Positions 38,940 to 47,993 are shown, counted from the stretch's first letter. The stretch: 64,000 nt of DNA from Bin87 sp965243255 (GCA_965243255.1 CBDEUH010000004.1:372001-436000), one strand, 5' to 3'. Translations and numbers: made by a program. Notes: generated by a model not told the origin, from the letters alone.

Positions 38940-40283
38940 ATGAGCGCAACCCATACCCTGGCCCAGTTTATCGCCGACACCGACTTCGCCGACCTGCCCC
39001 CTCCCGTGGTCGAAGCCGCCAAAATCGCCATCCTCGACGGCGTGGCCAACGTCGTCGCCGGCTCCGTCCAGGAGCTCGCCGACATCATCGGACGCTACGT
39101 GCAGGACGCCGGCGGCTCCCCCCAATCCTCCGTGGTCGGCTGGGGCTACCGCACCAACCCGCCGGCCGCTGCCTTCGCCAACGGCGTCTTCGGGCACTGC
39201 CTGGACTACGAAATCCAGGGCTTCCCGCCCACCCACGGCACCTCGTCCTGCCTGCCGGCCGCCCTGGCCCTGGCGGAACAGCATCACGTCCCCGGCCAGC
39301 GCGTCATCACCGCCTACGCCCTGGGCTGGGAAATCCAGGGACGCCTGCGCGCTGCGTCCGCTCCGGCCACCCGTCCCGGCTACCACCCGCCGGGCCTGGT
39401 CGGCCCCCTGGGCGGCGCGGCGTCGGCCGCCAAGACCCTGGGCCTGGACACCGATCAGACCCTGATGGCCCTGGGCATCGCCGCCTCCCGCACCGGCGGC
39501 CTCACCGCCAACACCGGCACTATGGTCAAGTCCACCCATCCCGGCAACGCCGCTCGCATGGGCGCCGAGGCCGGCATCCTGGCCGCCATGGGCTACACCG
39601 CCAGCGACGAAGTCCTGGAATCCCCGGTGGGCTACGCCGCCGCCCTCTTCGGCGGCGAACTGGACTGGGACGTTGCCACCGGCGGCCTCGGCGCATCCTG
39701 GCGTCTGGCCGACCCCGGCTTCGACATCAAGCGGTTCCCCGCCCAGGTCTATATGCAAAACGTCATCGAGGCCGCCCTCAACCTGCGCGAGCAAAACAAC
39801 GTCGATCCCAACAACATCCAGCAGGTAACCATCCACCGCCGGGGACGCGGCCACTCCGGCCCGGTCCCCCGCAGCGGACTGGACGGCAAGTTCAGCGTCG
39901 AATACTGCGCCGCCGCCGCCCTGCTCGACGGACACGTCGGCATCGACACCTTTACCGACGCCCGCCGCTTCGCCTCCGACATGGAGGATATGCTCGGCCG
40001 CACCCAGGTGGATCCGGAGGGCCCCGAATCCGGCGCAACCCGCATCACCGCCGTGCTCAAGGACGGTACCACTGTCAGCGGCGAATGTTCCGCCTTCCGC
40101 GGCTCGGCGACCAACCCCATGTCCCGCGACGAACGCCTGGCCAAGGTGCGCGACTGCTTCCGCCGCGCCCTCTCCGACGCCGACACCGAGCGCGTCCTGG
40201 AGATGCTGGAAAACCTGGAAGCCCTCGACGACGTGGCGCAGCTGATGTCCGTCCTGGGCCAGCCGGCATCGGGCCGAGGCTGA
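38940..40283 (+). CDS. MmgE/PrpD family protein
   Basis: 447-residue full-length member of the family with 2-methylcitrate dehydratase and cis-aconitate decarboxylase. Features: ALGWEIQGRL near residue 125, the Lys-containing KSTHPGNAARMG near 195, and GIDTFTD near 340. The start at ATG 38940 (MSATHTLAQFIADT) gives the normal first helix; a longer frame adds 44 residues without family match. An MFS transporter follows four bases later, so uptake of the substrate acid by that carrier is plausible. The substrate is probably not methylcitrate, since no other prp genes are here. Confidence 0.9.
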   Translation: MSATHTLAQFIADTDFADLPPPVVEAAKIAILDGVANVVAGSVQELADIIGRYVQDAGGSPQSSVVGWGYRTNPPAAAFANGVFGHCLDYEIQGFPPTHGTSSCLPAALALAEQHHVPGQRVITAYALGWEIQGRLRAASAPATRPGYHPPGLVGPLGGAASAAKTLGLDTDQTLMALGIAASRTGGLTANTGTMVKSTHPGNAARMGAEAGILAAMGYTASDEVLESPVGYAAALFGGELDWDVATGGLGASWRLADPGFDIKRFPAQVYMQNVIEAALNLREQNNVDPNNIQQVTIHRRGRGHSGPVPRSGLDGKFSVEYCAAAALLDGHVGIDTFTDARRFASDMEDMLGRTQVDPEGPESGATRITAVLKDGTTVSGECSAFRGSATNPMSRDERLAKVRDCFRRALSDADTERVLEMLENLEALDDVAQLMSVLGQPASGRG

Positions 40284-40287
40284 TTCC

Positions 40288-41586
40288 ATGCGCCTGCGAG
40301 GCCGCATCCACTACGCCTGGATTATCGTCGGTATCGCCGCCATGATGGGGTTTATCACCTCGTCGGTGCGCTTCGCCGCGGCGGCCCTGGTGCCCTTCCT
40401 CAGCGACCCTTCCGGCTCCTTCGGCTGGAGCTACGGCGCAATCAGCCTCGCCTTCAGCCTCCAGTGGATCGTCTTCGGCCTGGCCAGCCCCTACGTGGGA
40501 TGGCTCGGCGACCGGTACGGCATTCGCTGGTTCCTGCTCCTCGGCTCCGTGCTGTTCATCATCGGTATGCTGCTAACCGGCATCATGAACAGCCTGTGGG
40601 AGTTCTACCTCTACTTCGGCGTAATCCTGGGCATCGCCACCACCATCTTCACCGTGCTCACCGTCTCCGGCGTCACCCTGTGGTTCCGCCGGCACCTGGG
40701 CGCCGCCATGGGCGTCGTCTGGTCCTTCCAGGGCATCGGCGTGGTCGCCTTCCTGTTCCTCATCGGCGCGGCTTTCAGCCAGCTGGGCATCCAGTGGATC
40801 TTCTGGCTGCCGGGCATGGCCGGCGGCGCGCTGCTCCTCCTGATGGTCAAGTTCTTCTACAACGGCCCCGCCGACATCGGCCTGCGTCCCCTGGGCGACC
40901 TCGGCGACGGCCCCATCCAACGACCCCGCCGCGACGAGACCTCCAAGCTGCGCGCCAAGGTATTCTTCCAGCAGGCCCGCCGCACCCCCACCTTCTGGAA
41001 TCTCATCGGCATCCACTACTGGGGCTGCATGGGCCACCAGATTATCAACGTGCTGATCGTCGCCATCGCCGTGGACCGGGGCCTGTCTCCGGGCGCCGCC
41101 GCCGGCGTGCTGGCCGCTCAGCAGGGAGTCGGCGTGGTCGTCCGCGCCGCCGTGCCCGTGACGGCCGAGCGCCTGGGCTGCCGCATCGTCTGGGTCTTCG
41201 GCATGGCCCTGCAGGTCTTCCCCCTGCTCCTCATCATCTTCTTCAACGACGTCTGGGCCTATTACCTTTTCGGCGTCCTCTTCGGCATCGGACAGAGCAC
41301 CGAGGTGCCCACCTTCCCCATCGCCAACCGCCAGTATTACGGCGACGTCCCCCAGGGCAGCCTCTACGGATGGCAGAGCCTGGGCAGCGGCCTGGGCATG
41401 GGATTGGCGCCGGTGGCTGGCGGCCTGCTCTGGGACGTAACCGGCACCTACATAGCGCCCCTGCTGATGTCCCTGGGCTTCAGCACCCTGGCCCTCATCC
41501 AGTCCTGGCTGCTGCCCTCGCCCCGCGTCCGTCAAATCCCCGACTGGGAAAGCCACCTCCCCGCCAACCTCCGCCCCGCCCGCTAA
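40288..41586 (+). CDS. MFS transporter (oxalate/formate or monocarboxylate type)
   Basis: 432 residues with about 12 hydrophobic segments and a polar loop (residues about 205-235) between the two halves. The motif between helices 2 and 3 reads GWLGDRYGIRWFL, as in the MFS signature. Both sequence style and length fit the OFA/monocarboxylate group of organic-acid carriers. It follows a PrpD gene by four bases and is the last gene of that unit. Confidence 0.9.
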   Translation: MRLRGRIHYAWIIVGIAAMMGFITSSVRFAAAALVPFLSDPSGSFGWSYGAISLAFSLQWIVFGLASPYVGWLGDRYGIRWFLLLGSVLFIIGMLLTGIMNSLWEFYLYFGVILGIATTIFTVLTVSGVTLWFRRHLGAAMGVVWSFQGIGVVAFLFLIGAAFSQLGIQWIFWLPGMAGGALLLLMVKFFYNGPADIGLRPLGDLGDGPIQRPRRDETSKLRAKVFFQQARRTPTFWNLIGIHYWGCMGHQIINVLIVAIAVDRGLSPGAAAGVLAAQQGVGVVVRAAVPVTAERLGCRIVWVFGMALQVFPLLLIIFFNDVWAYYLFGVLFGIGQSTEVPTFPIANRQYYGDVPQGSLYGWQSLGSGLGMGLAPVAGGLLWDVTGTYIAPLLMSLGFSTLALIQSWLLPSPRVRQIPDWESHLPANLRPAR

Positions 41587-41607
41587 CGCCCCACTCAGCG
41601 CGAATGG

Positions 41608-41874
41608 TCACGGGAAGTTGCGGTAGATTTCACCACGGGGCAGGAACCGCCGCAGCACTGCCGTCTCGCCGTCCATAGTGATGCCCAGGCGGTAACCTCC
41701 GATCCTGATTCGGTAGTGCCGCCCCTCAGCGCTGAGCCGCCTGACTCCGGTAACTTCAGTGATGTTACCGGCCTCGATAAGTTCCTGGATTACCTGGTCT
41801 AACCGCCGTCGAATTTGCGCCGCGCCGATCCCTCGCACATCTCGATCAAATCGGCGCGTGGGTTCAACAATCAT
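41608..41874 (-). CDS. RelE/ParE-superfamily toxin
   Basis: 88-residue protein with the compact RelE/ParE fold: an N-terminal strand and FDRDVRGI, a two-helix hairpin (QIRRRLDQVIQELIEAG), then VRRLSAEGRHYRIRIGGYRLGI and a last strand with VLRRFLPRGEIYRNFP. Basic residues suited to RNA or gyrase binding are present; whether it is a RelE-type RNase or ParE-type gyrase poison cannot be told. Its start overlaps the end of the upstream chimeric gene by 11 bases, the usual antitoxin-toxin coupling. Confidence 0.85.
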   Translation of the reverse strand: MIVEPTRRFDRDVRGIGAAQIRRRLDQVIQELIEAGNITEVTGVRRLSAEGRHYRIRIGGYRLGITMDGETAVLRRFLPRGEIYRNFP

Positions 41875-42337
41875 CGGACGCCTGCAGGATTTCTCGTACC
41901 TCTGTCAGGCTTACCCGGTCATTGATGTCGGCCTCTTCCATTGCACCCAACAACGCCCGGTCTTCCTCCTCTTCGGTCATCGCTCCATCCCAGAGAAAAT
42001 CTGACACCGCCGCCGTTTCCTCGTTGGTGAGGCCGTATAGGTCATACACCAGCCAGTCAATCTGCTCTTCCAACTCGCTTGTGTCCGCGTCGGCGTCGGC
42101 GGCTTTGGCTGCCAGCATACGGTCAACCAGACGTACCAACTCAATCTGCTCAGCGTCGACCAGTTCGGGAATGGGCAGCGTCTCGCCATGCGCCTGAAAC
42201 CAGCGCCCCAAGCTGGAGTTCAGCACCGCTCCAACGTACTTGGCCTGGTTCACCGATTCTTTTACCAGCACCGGAGTCGCCCCGGAGCCAATCCGTTCCG
42301 TTACGCTCCGATGTATGGTCAACGTACTATCAGCCAT
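41864..42337 (-). CDS. Chimeric protein: restriction-methylase C-terminal fragment plus antitoxin-like tail
   Basis: 157 residues. Residues about 30-110 look like the C-terminal end of a type II (Eco57I/TaqI-like) restriction-modification protein: KYVGAVLNSSLGRWF, IPIPEL-like LPIPEL, LVRLVDRMLAA and the diagnostic IDWLVYDLYGLT. The last 45 residues are acidic and end DRVSLTEVREILQ, as in short antitoxins. It lies just upstream of, and overlaps, a RelE/ParE-like toxin gene, so it occupies the antitoxin position. The ATG at 42337 is chosen; an earlier frame starts 29 codons upstream. Either a fused relic or a new antitoxin type. Confidence 0.6.
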   Translation of the reverse strand: MADSTLTIHRSVTERIGSGATPVLVKESVNQAKYVGAVLNSSLGRWFQAHGETLPIPELVDAEQIELVRLVDRMLAAKAADADADTSELEEQIDWLVYDLYGLTNEETAAVSDFLWDGAMTEEEEDRALLGAMEEADINDRVSLTEVREILQASDDC

Positions 42338-42359
42338 TCGTAACCTACTTTGCCCAGCG

Positions 42360-42944
42360 CTACCGGCTTGGCGCAGTGGTTCCCATCCCAGGATTGAGGT
42401 ATCCCCGTTCGCGCAACTCTGCAAACAGCTGCTCTTGGGTGCCGTCCCCCTTCAACTGATTGCAAGCATCGCAAAGTAGTTGAAGATTGGCAATGCTATC
42501 GCTTCCACCCTTCGACCTTGGAACGACATGGTCTATGGTCAGATTTCTTGGTCGAAAGTGATAGCCGCATCCGGCGCAGTATCCGCCTTGTCTTCGGTAC
42601 AGCATGGCATGGTTCACCCGCTTCCCTGTGCTCTTCTTCTCGCCTTTGACGGCTTTGTCGGCTGCGAAGTCTGCTATGAGCCTTAGTCCTGGGGGCGCTG
42701 CTTGGGGAAGCAACGCCATTTTGACGTTGACCGACCCAGGAAATTTACGGGACTGGTTAAGCATAAGACTACCCGATTGGTCCATGTCGAAATTAGCTTC
42801 GACCTCGATCCGTTCGGGCAACCGGCCCGTCTTGTCGGCCAGCGCGTATGCCTCCGCCGTAACCGCACATACTACCGAAGCCAAGTCGTTCAATTCCCCC
42901 ACCTCCTTCAAGCCGTTGCTTAAATTGTATCGTGTAAAGTCCAT
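42360..42944 (-). CDS. HNH endonuclease
   Basis: 194 residues. The C-terminal 80 residues hold a complete HNH motif with zinc-binding pairs: YCAGCGYHF, then LTIDHVVPRSKGGSD (the catalytic DH), then LQLLCDACNQLKGD. The N-terminal 110 residues (from MDFTRYNLSNGLKE) are not recognised and may recognise DNA or a partner. The start is the ATG at 42944; a much longer frame overlaps the methyltransferase gene. It sits 41 bases after the methyltransferase-nuclease fusion and 22 before the chimeric gene, all on one strand. Confidence 0.85.
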   Translation of the reverse strand: MDFTRYNLSNGLKEVGELNDLASVVCAVTAEAYALADKTGRLPERIEVEANFDMDQSGSLMLNQSRKFPGSVNVKMALLPQAAPPGLRLIADFAADKAVKGEKKSTGKRVNHAMLYRRQGGYCAGCGYHFRPRNLTIDHVVPRSKGGSDSIANLQLLCDACNQLKGDGTQEQLFAELRERGYLNPGMGTTAPSR

Positions 42945-42985
42945 GCCTGCAAAACGAGCTCTCCTCCAACTGTGCCAACACTCCC

Positions 42986-44614
42986 CTACACCAACCCACC
43001 CTGCCGCCCCACGCTCCTCCGCCTTCGCGGCGCCTGCCGGAACGTCGCCGGCGCACCCCCGCGCGGATACGACACGCCCACGCCATCCAGCAGCTCGTCG
43101 ATGGTCAGAATCTGAACCCGCGGATGCTGCTGGTCCGGGAAGTATTCGGGCGTGTAGATGCCGGCGGACAGAGCCTCCTGCCGCATCGGTTCTGTGGGCG
43201 GTTGCAGCGTGATGAACACGCCAATCTCCGCTTTCTCCCGCTCCATGTCCCCTTTCAGCGTGGCAATCATACCCCGGTTGACATGGCCGCTCTTGACCTG
43301 CACGATGATGCGCTTGGGCTTGCCGCTGTTGTCGTCGAAGAAGTTGATGAAACCGTCCACGCCGGCATCGGCGCCCCGTCGCCGGTCGTTGGCCGGCCGG
43401 GCGTCCACCAGGCCCAGCGCCCACCACTCGAACTGGTACCGGTCCTGCTCGGCCAGGGCGGCGGCAGAACCCGAGTCCGTGGGCTGGCCGACAATCTCAT
43501 AGGGACGCAACTCGTCGCCGAAACTGTCGTGCAGCCGGTGCCGCACCAGCGTGATGGCCAGGTGCGTGATGTCGATGCCGATCCAGCGACGGTTGAGCCG
43601 CTCCGCCGCCACCGTCGCCGTCCCGCACCCGCAGAACGGGTCCAGCACCACGTCGCCCTCGTTGCTGCTGGCGTTGATAATCCGCTCCAGCAACGCCTCC
43701 GGCTTCTGCGTGGGGTAGCCAAGGCGTTCGTGCGCTTGGGCAGATACATTTCCGATGTCTGCCCATAAATTCGTCGGCATTTGTCCGGGCGGCAAGTATG
43801 TCTTGCGGTATGGACGTCCGGTGTTTGACCAGACCAACCTCCCCTCATTGTCTAACGCTTCCAATTTATCCCTTTCCATACGCCATCCCCATTGTGGCGT
43901 GTAGCCCTTATATTCATACGCAAGATTCGGCCTCGGACCCATGGACGCCGTCCGTATGATTTCGTGCAACCTGTATTGTCCTCGTTCGTCTTTGTGGCGG
44001 TAAAAGTTCGAGACGTATTTTTCGTCATGGGGTACATAGACTGGATTCCATAGACGGCTGCCAGTCTTCGAGTAATACAAAATGATGTCCCGAACTTGCC
44101 CGAATCTCTTTGAATCGTTATGGGAACTGGTACGTTGCCACGTGATTTCACTCAGATAATTCTCGACGCCGAAAGTGGCATCCAGCAGCAGCTTCAAATA
44201 ATGGCTCGCCGTCGGGTCGCAGTGCAGGTAGATGCTGCCCGTCGGTTTCAGCACCCGGTGCAACTCGATCATCCGCTGCGCCATCATCGTCAGGTACGCC
44301 ATCATGTCGTTCTGGCCCAGGAACTGACGCAGCGCGGCCAGCAGGCTGCCCACTTTCTCCGGCCCGCGCGTTACGACGTCCTGGAAGGCCGTTTCCGACT
44401 CCCACCCCCAGTGCCAGGTGTCCTCAAAGGCCGTAATCTGCGCCGCCGACTCCTCGCCCGATCGCTCGCGGAACAGCACGTTGTAGGTAGCGTTGGAGTT
44501 GAACGGCGGGTCCAGGTAGATGAGGTCAACCGACTCGTCGGCTACGTGCTCCCGCAAGATGTCCAAATTGTCGCCAAAATACAGGCGGTTGGGGTTAGGA
44601 TTGTCGGTTGTCAT
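42986..44614 (-). CDS. DNA methyltransferase fused to an Mrr-like nuclease domain
   Basis: 542 residues. The N-terminal part is a beta-class N4-cytosine/N6-adenine methyltransferase: catalytic DPPF at residues 35-38 precedes the SAM motif DPFCGCGTATVA (325-336). The insertion between them may hold target recognition. The C-terminal part (about 410-515) resembles an Mrr-type PD-(D/E)xK nuclease, with GVDG at 418-421 and QVKSG at 439-443. One polypeptide could thus both modify and cut, or be a type IIG/orphan enzyme. The ATG at 44614 has GGAG eight bases upstream. First gene of a four-gene minus-strand cluster. Confidence 0.85.
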   Translation of the reverse strand: MTTDNPNPNRLYFGDNLDILREHVADESVDLIYLDPPFNSNATYNVLFRERSGEESAAQITAFEDTWHWGWESETAFQDVVTRGPEKVGSLLAALRQFLGQNDMMAYLTMMAQRMIELHRVLKPTGSIYLHCDPTASHYLKLLLDATFGVENYLSEITWQRTSSHNDSKRFGQVRDIILYYSKTGSRLWNPVYVPHDEKYVSNFYRHKDERGQYRLHEIIRTASMGPRPNLAYEYKGYTPQWGWRMERDKLEALDNEGRLVWSNTGRPYRKTYLPPGQMPTNLWADIGNVSAQAHERLGYPTQKPEALLERIINASSNEGDVVLDPFCGCGTATVAAERLNRRWIGIDITHLAITLVRHRLHDSFGDELRPYEIVGQPTDSGSAAALAEQDRYQFEWWALGLVDARPANDRRRGADAGVDGFINFFDDNSGKPKRIIVQVKSGHVNRGMIATLKGDMEREKAEIGVFITLQPPTEPMRQEALSAGIYTPEYFPDQQHPRVQILTIDELLDGVGVSYPRGGAPATFRQAPRRRRSVGRQGGLV

Positions 44615-45259
44615 AACGAGGCTCCGGCGCAAATGCGGGCTGGCGAAATTGTAGCAGACCCCCACCGGCAAAATTGCGGCCCACCTGTCACATCTCAATC
44701 CTGCCAATCCCCAAATCCCCAAAATCCTGATTCTGAAAATCAGCGACGCCGGCCTATTGACAATGCGCAGAACATCAGTTCATAATAACCCCATCGCTAG
44801 CGAAACCATCGGTAACCACAGCCTGCAACGAGGTAAATCAAGAACCATCACGGTTCCGGTCGTCAACGGCCACAACCGTCAGCAAATCCTAATCACGCAC
44901 GCCGGTGCGGTCACTGCTGCCATTGACGGATAACAGATCCCCGTCACAAACACTGGAAGTGACAACGGTGCGGCCACAGCTGCCATTGACGGATAACAGA
45001 TGACCGTCATAGACACCGGAAGTGGCAACGGCGCGATACCACTGCGGCCATTGGCGGAGAACTGACTGCCGTCACAAAAACACCTATGTGGAAGTGCGTA
45101 ACCAACCCCCGGCCGTGGGGCTGACAACGACCACCTTACCTCTCGCAGGCTACCCAACCAACCCAACCACCGGAGGCCAACCCAAAATCCCGAAAATCCG
45201 CAAATCCCAAAAATCCTGATTCCGACAATCCCCAAGCACCGGAGGCCAACCCCCCCCGT
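44615..45259. other. Non-coding stretch with repeats upstream of the methyltransferase and leuB genes
   Basis: No convincing gene in about 640 bases. It holds the 5' region of the methyltransferase gene, a near-identical 22-base direct repeat (44712-44733 and 45201-45222, CAAATCCC(C/A)AAAATCCTGATTC), a 63-bp tandem repeat (44905-45093) and a 16-base direct repeat CACCGGAGGCCAACCC (45168-45183 and 45237-45252). Confidence 0.7.
44905..45093. repeat. 63-bp tandem repeat, three copies
   Basis: Units begin at 44905, 44968 and 45031 with a strict 63-base period; each holds (T/C)GCCATTG(A/G)CGGA(T/G)AAC and a CCGTCA element. The first two are close matches, the third is diverged. The period is a multiple of three, and one minus-strand frame stays open across it, but I see no other sign of coding. 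Confidence 0.75.
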
Positions 45260-45288
45260 TTGATACCCGCCTACCCGTAGGCTATACT
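45260..45288 (+). promoter_or_regulatory. Sigma-70-type promoter of leuB
   Basis: TTGATA (45260-45265), 17-base spacer, TATACT (45283-45288), 65 bases before the leuB start. A strong match, with no other gene between. Confidence 0.75.
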
Positions 45289-45353
45289 ACCCGACGGCCC
45301 GCGCCTGTCCCTGCTCGCAGAACGGCGACGGCATCCCACAGGAGCTTACTGCT

Positions 45354-46445
45354 ATGGACTTCAACATCGCCGTCCTCAGCGGCGACGGCATCGGCCCCGA
45401 GGTTACCGCCGAGGGCGTCAAGGCCCTCCAGGCCGTGGGCCGCGCCTTTGGCCATAACTTCATCCTGGACTACGGCGACGTTGGCGGCATCTCCATCGAC
45501 CGGCACGGCACGCCTCTCACCGACCAGGTGCGCGACCTGGCCACCTCCGCCGACGCCGTCCTATTCGGCGCCGTCGGCGGACCCAAGTGGGACGACCCGT
45601 CGGCTCCCACCCGCCCCGAAGACGGCCTCCTCGCCCTGCGCGCCCAGCTCAACGTCTTCGCCAACATCCGCCCGGTCAAGATCTATCCCGAACTCACCGG
45701 CTCCAGCGTCCTCAAACCCCACGTCCTGGAGGGCGTGGACATGGTCGTCGTCCGCGAACTCACCGGCGGCCTCTACTACGCCCAGCCCAAGGGCCGCACC
45801 GAAACCCCCCAGGGCATCGTCGGCGTGGACACCATGCGCTACTCCGAGTCCGAAATCGAGCGCGTCCTCCGCGTCGGCTTTGAGCTGGCCCGCGGCCGCC
45901 GCCAGAAGCTCACCTCCGTGGACAAGGCCAACGTCCTGGAAACCTCCCGCCTCTGGCGCGCCACCGCCACCCGCCTGGCCGCCGACTACCCCGACGTCGA
46001 ACTGGAACACGCCCTGGTGGACGCCTGCGCCATGCAGATCGTCCTCCGACCGGCCTCCTACGACGTCATCGTCGCCGAAAACACCTTCGGCGATATCCTC
46101 ACCGACGAGGCCGCCATCCTGGCCGCGTCCATGGGCCTGCTCCCCTCGGCCAGCCTCTCCGGCGTCCCCCAGGATGGCGCCCGAACGCCGGGGTTCTACG
46201 AGCCCATCCACGGCACCGCTCCCGACATCGCCGGACAGGGCATCGCCAACCCCTGCGGCTCCATCCTCAGCGCCGCCATGATGCTGCGTTACTCCCTGGG
46301 CCTGACCGAAGAAGCCGCCGCCATGGAGCGCGCCGTCCAAACCACCCTGCAGCAGGGCTACCGCACCGCCGACATCGCCACGGCCAGCGACACCGCCACC
46401 GGCACCACGGCCATGGGCGACCTGGTCGCCGCCGCCATCGGTTAG
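45354..46445 (+). CDS. leuB: 3-isopropylmalate dehydrogenase
   Basis: 363-residue NAD-dependent enzyme of leucine synthesis. Marks: GDGIGPEVTAEG near residue 10, the substrate loop LRAQLNVFANIRPVK near 95, Tyr in RELTGGLYYAQPKGR, Lys in SVDKANVLETSRLW, and NTFGDILTDEA near 245; GSAPDIAG reads GTAPDIAG. AGGAG is ten bases before the ATG. leuACD are not in the window. The next gene, a cation exchanger, starts 15 bases later and may be co-transcribed. Confidence 0.96.
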   Translation: MDFNIAVLSGDGIGPEVTAEGVKALQAVGRAFGHNFILDYGDVGGISIDRHGTPLTDQVRDLATSADAVLFGAVGGPKWDDPSAPTRPEDGLLALRAQLNVFANIRPVKIYPELTGSSVLKPHVLEGVDMVVVRELTGGLYYAQPKGRTETPQGIVGVDTMRYSESEIERVLRVGFELARGRRQKLTSVDKANVLETSRLWRATATRLAADYPDVELEHALVDACAMQIVLRPASYDVIVAENTFGDILTDEAAILAASMGLLPSASLSGVPQDGARTPGFYEPIHGTAPDIAGQGIANPCGSILSAAMMLRYSLGLTEEAAAMERAVQTTLQQGYRTADIATASDTATGTTAMGDLVAAAIG

Positions 46446-46460
46446 GGCGGATCCACCCCC

Positions 46461-47474
46461 GTGCTCAACGTCCTATCCGGCGTCGGCCTGCCCGTTGCCA
46501 TCCTTGTTTTCCTGGCCAGCGCCGTCGCGGTGGTCTTCCTCGGCACCTACCTCGCCCGCTACGGCGACGCCCTCGCCTCGCTCACGGGCCTGGGCCGGCT
46601 GTTCGTCGGCAGTATCCTGGTCGCCCTGGCTACGTCGCTGCCCGAGGTGTCCAACAACATCACCGCCGTGCGCATCGACAACCCCCAACTGGCCCTGGGC
46701 GACGTGCTCGGCTCCAATATGTTCAACATATTGATCCTGGCCGTCGTCGCGCTGATTTTTGGAGGTAAGCGGTTCATCCAGCGCGTCGCTCCCGAACAGG
46801 GCTACCTGATTGTCCTCGCCGCCGCGCTCACCGGTCTGGCCGTGATTTTCTCCCTGTTCAAGAGCGGCGTAACCGTCTGGCAGGTCGGCCTGTCCTCCAT
46901 CATCGTCCTGGGCGTGTACTTCATCGGCATGTGGATTGTGTACCGCCGACGCCCGGCCGCCACCCAGGAAGACGCCGACGAGACTGACATAACGCTGCGC
47001 CGCGCCTGGGTGATGTTCACCATCGTCTCCGTCGGCGTGATTATCTCCGGCATACTCCTCGCCCAGAGCATGGACCGCATCGCCCACGAGACCGGCATAT
47101 CCTCGGGCGTCCTCGGCATCCTGGCCGTGGCCCTGGTCACCAGCATGCCCGAAATCTCGGCCACCTTCGCCGCCGCCCGCCTCGGCGCCGCCGACCTGGG
47201 CTTCGCCGGCGTGTACGGCAGCTGCGTCTTCAACATCACCATCCTGGCCTACGCCGACTTCTTCTATCGCAAGGGCGTCGTGGTCAACACCGCCGAGCTG
47301 GAACACTACATCGCCGGCATAATCGCCCTGGGATTGATCGTCATGGGCGGCCTGCTGCTCTGGGGCCGCAACCGCTTGCCTCAACCGGCGATCCTGGCCG
47401 GCCTGGTTTTAATGCTGGGAGTCACCATCGCCGGAGCCATCTGGGTTGCCATGCTCGGCGCGCCGTCTCACTAA
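46461..47474 (+). CDS. Sodium/calcium exchanger family (CaCA) membrane protein
   Basis: 337-residue antiporter of the YrbG/CaxA group. The two inverted alpha repeats are clear: GSILVALATSLPEVSNNI near residue 51-68 and GILAVALVTSMPEISATF near 217-234, each with the ion-binding Glu (PE). About ten hydrophobic segments and a short charged loop (residues 165-180) between the halves. GTG start. The stop overlaps the convergent JAMM gene. It moves Ca2+ or another cation out in exchange for Na+ or H+. Confidence 0.9.
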   Translation: MLNVLSGVGLPVAILVFLASAVAVVFLGTYLARYGDALASLTGLGRLFVGSILVALATSLPEVSNNITAVRIDNPQLALGDVLGSNMFNILILAVVALIFGGKRFIQRVAPEQGYLIVLAAALTGLAVIFSLFKSGVTVWQVGLSSIIVLGVYFIGMWIVYRRRPAATQEDADETDITLRRAWVMFTIVSVGVIISGILLAQSMDRIAHETGISSGVLGILAVALVTSMPEISATFAAARLGAADLGFAGVYGSCVFNITILAYADFFYRKGVVVNTAELEHYIAGIIALGLIVMGGLLLWGRNRLPQPAILAGLVLMLGVTIAGAIWVAMLGAPSH

Positions 47475-47965
47475 ACCTCGGCCCCGGCAAACCGTGCCAG
47501 CTCCACGAACCCCCCGGCCTCATCGTCCCAGCCGAACAGCGCCGCCTCCACCACCCGCTCGGCATCGATGCCCACCACCAGCTGCTGCACCGGAAAAACC
47601 GGGCCCTCTCCCCACCCCGGCGGCTGCGTCGCCACTTGCCGGTCGGTCTCGGAAAAATACGCCCGGCCGTTGGGATGCGAATGGTAGATGATTCTCGCCG
47701 GCGTTGCGGACCCAAAGCTCTCATCCAGGGCTCTAATGTCATCGAAGTTGAAGGAATAAGCCCGCTCGCTGGTCCTCCCTTCTACCGGAATCAGCGCGTC
47801 GTCGTCCTGCGCGTTCACCGCCGGACGCATGGCATCCACGCCGTCGCCCCCGGCCGGCCCGGTGAGCCACCCGCAGCACTCGGCGGGATAGGCGGCCCGC
47901 GCTTCACGGAACACCGATTCCAGGATGGCCGGCGGGACGTGCAGCGAATTTGTGAAATTTGTCAT
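47471..47965 (-). CDS. JAMM/Mov34 metallopeptidase (M67 type)
   Basis: 164-residue stand-alone JAMM zinc isopeptidase-like protein. The motif is complete: Glu29 in YPAECCG, then His95-x-His97-Pro-Asn-Gly with Ser105 and Asp108 (HSHPNGRAYFSETD). Bacterial relatives cut ubiquitin-like sulfur carriers such as pre-CysO or ThiS fusions. No such carrier is adjacent. It ends convergent with the exchanger gene, with overlapping stops, and is transcribed away from a small zinc-ribbon gene. Confidence 0.9.
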   Translation of the reverse strand: MTNFTNSLHVPPAILESVFREARAAYPAECCGWLTGPAGGDGVDAMRPAVNAQDDDALIPVEGRTSERAYSFNFDDIRALDESFGSATPARIIYHSHPNGRAYFSETDRQVATQPPGWGEGPVFPVQQLVVGIDAERVVEAALFGWDDEAGGFVELARFAGAEV

Positions 47966-47976
47966 TAAAACCCCTT

Positions 47977-47993
47977 GTTACGAAATACGTAAC
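47977..47993. promoter_or_regulatory. Palindrome upstream of the JAMM and zinc-ribbon genes
   Basis: GTTACG and CGTAAC arms (47977-47982, 47988-47993) around AAATA, in the 154-base divergent spacer. It looks like an operator; no regulator can be named. Confidence 0.45.

Noticed and set aside
44905..45093. CRISPR array
   Set aside because: The 63-base units are adjacent without spacers, vary along their length, and no cas gene is near.
44879..45235. 118-residue minus-strand frame across the 63-bp repeat
   Set aside because: It stays open only because the period is a multiple of three; no ribosome site, no family match, and it is rich in Cys/Pro as expected of chance translation.
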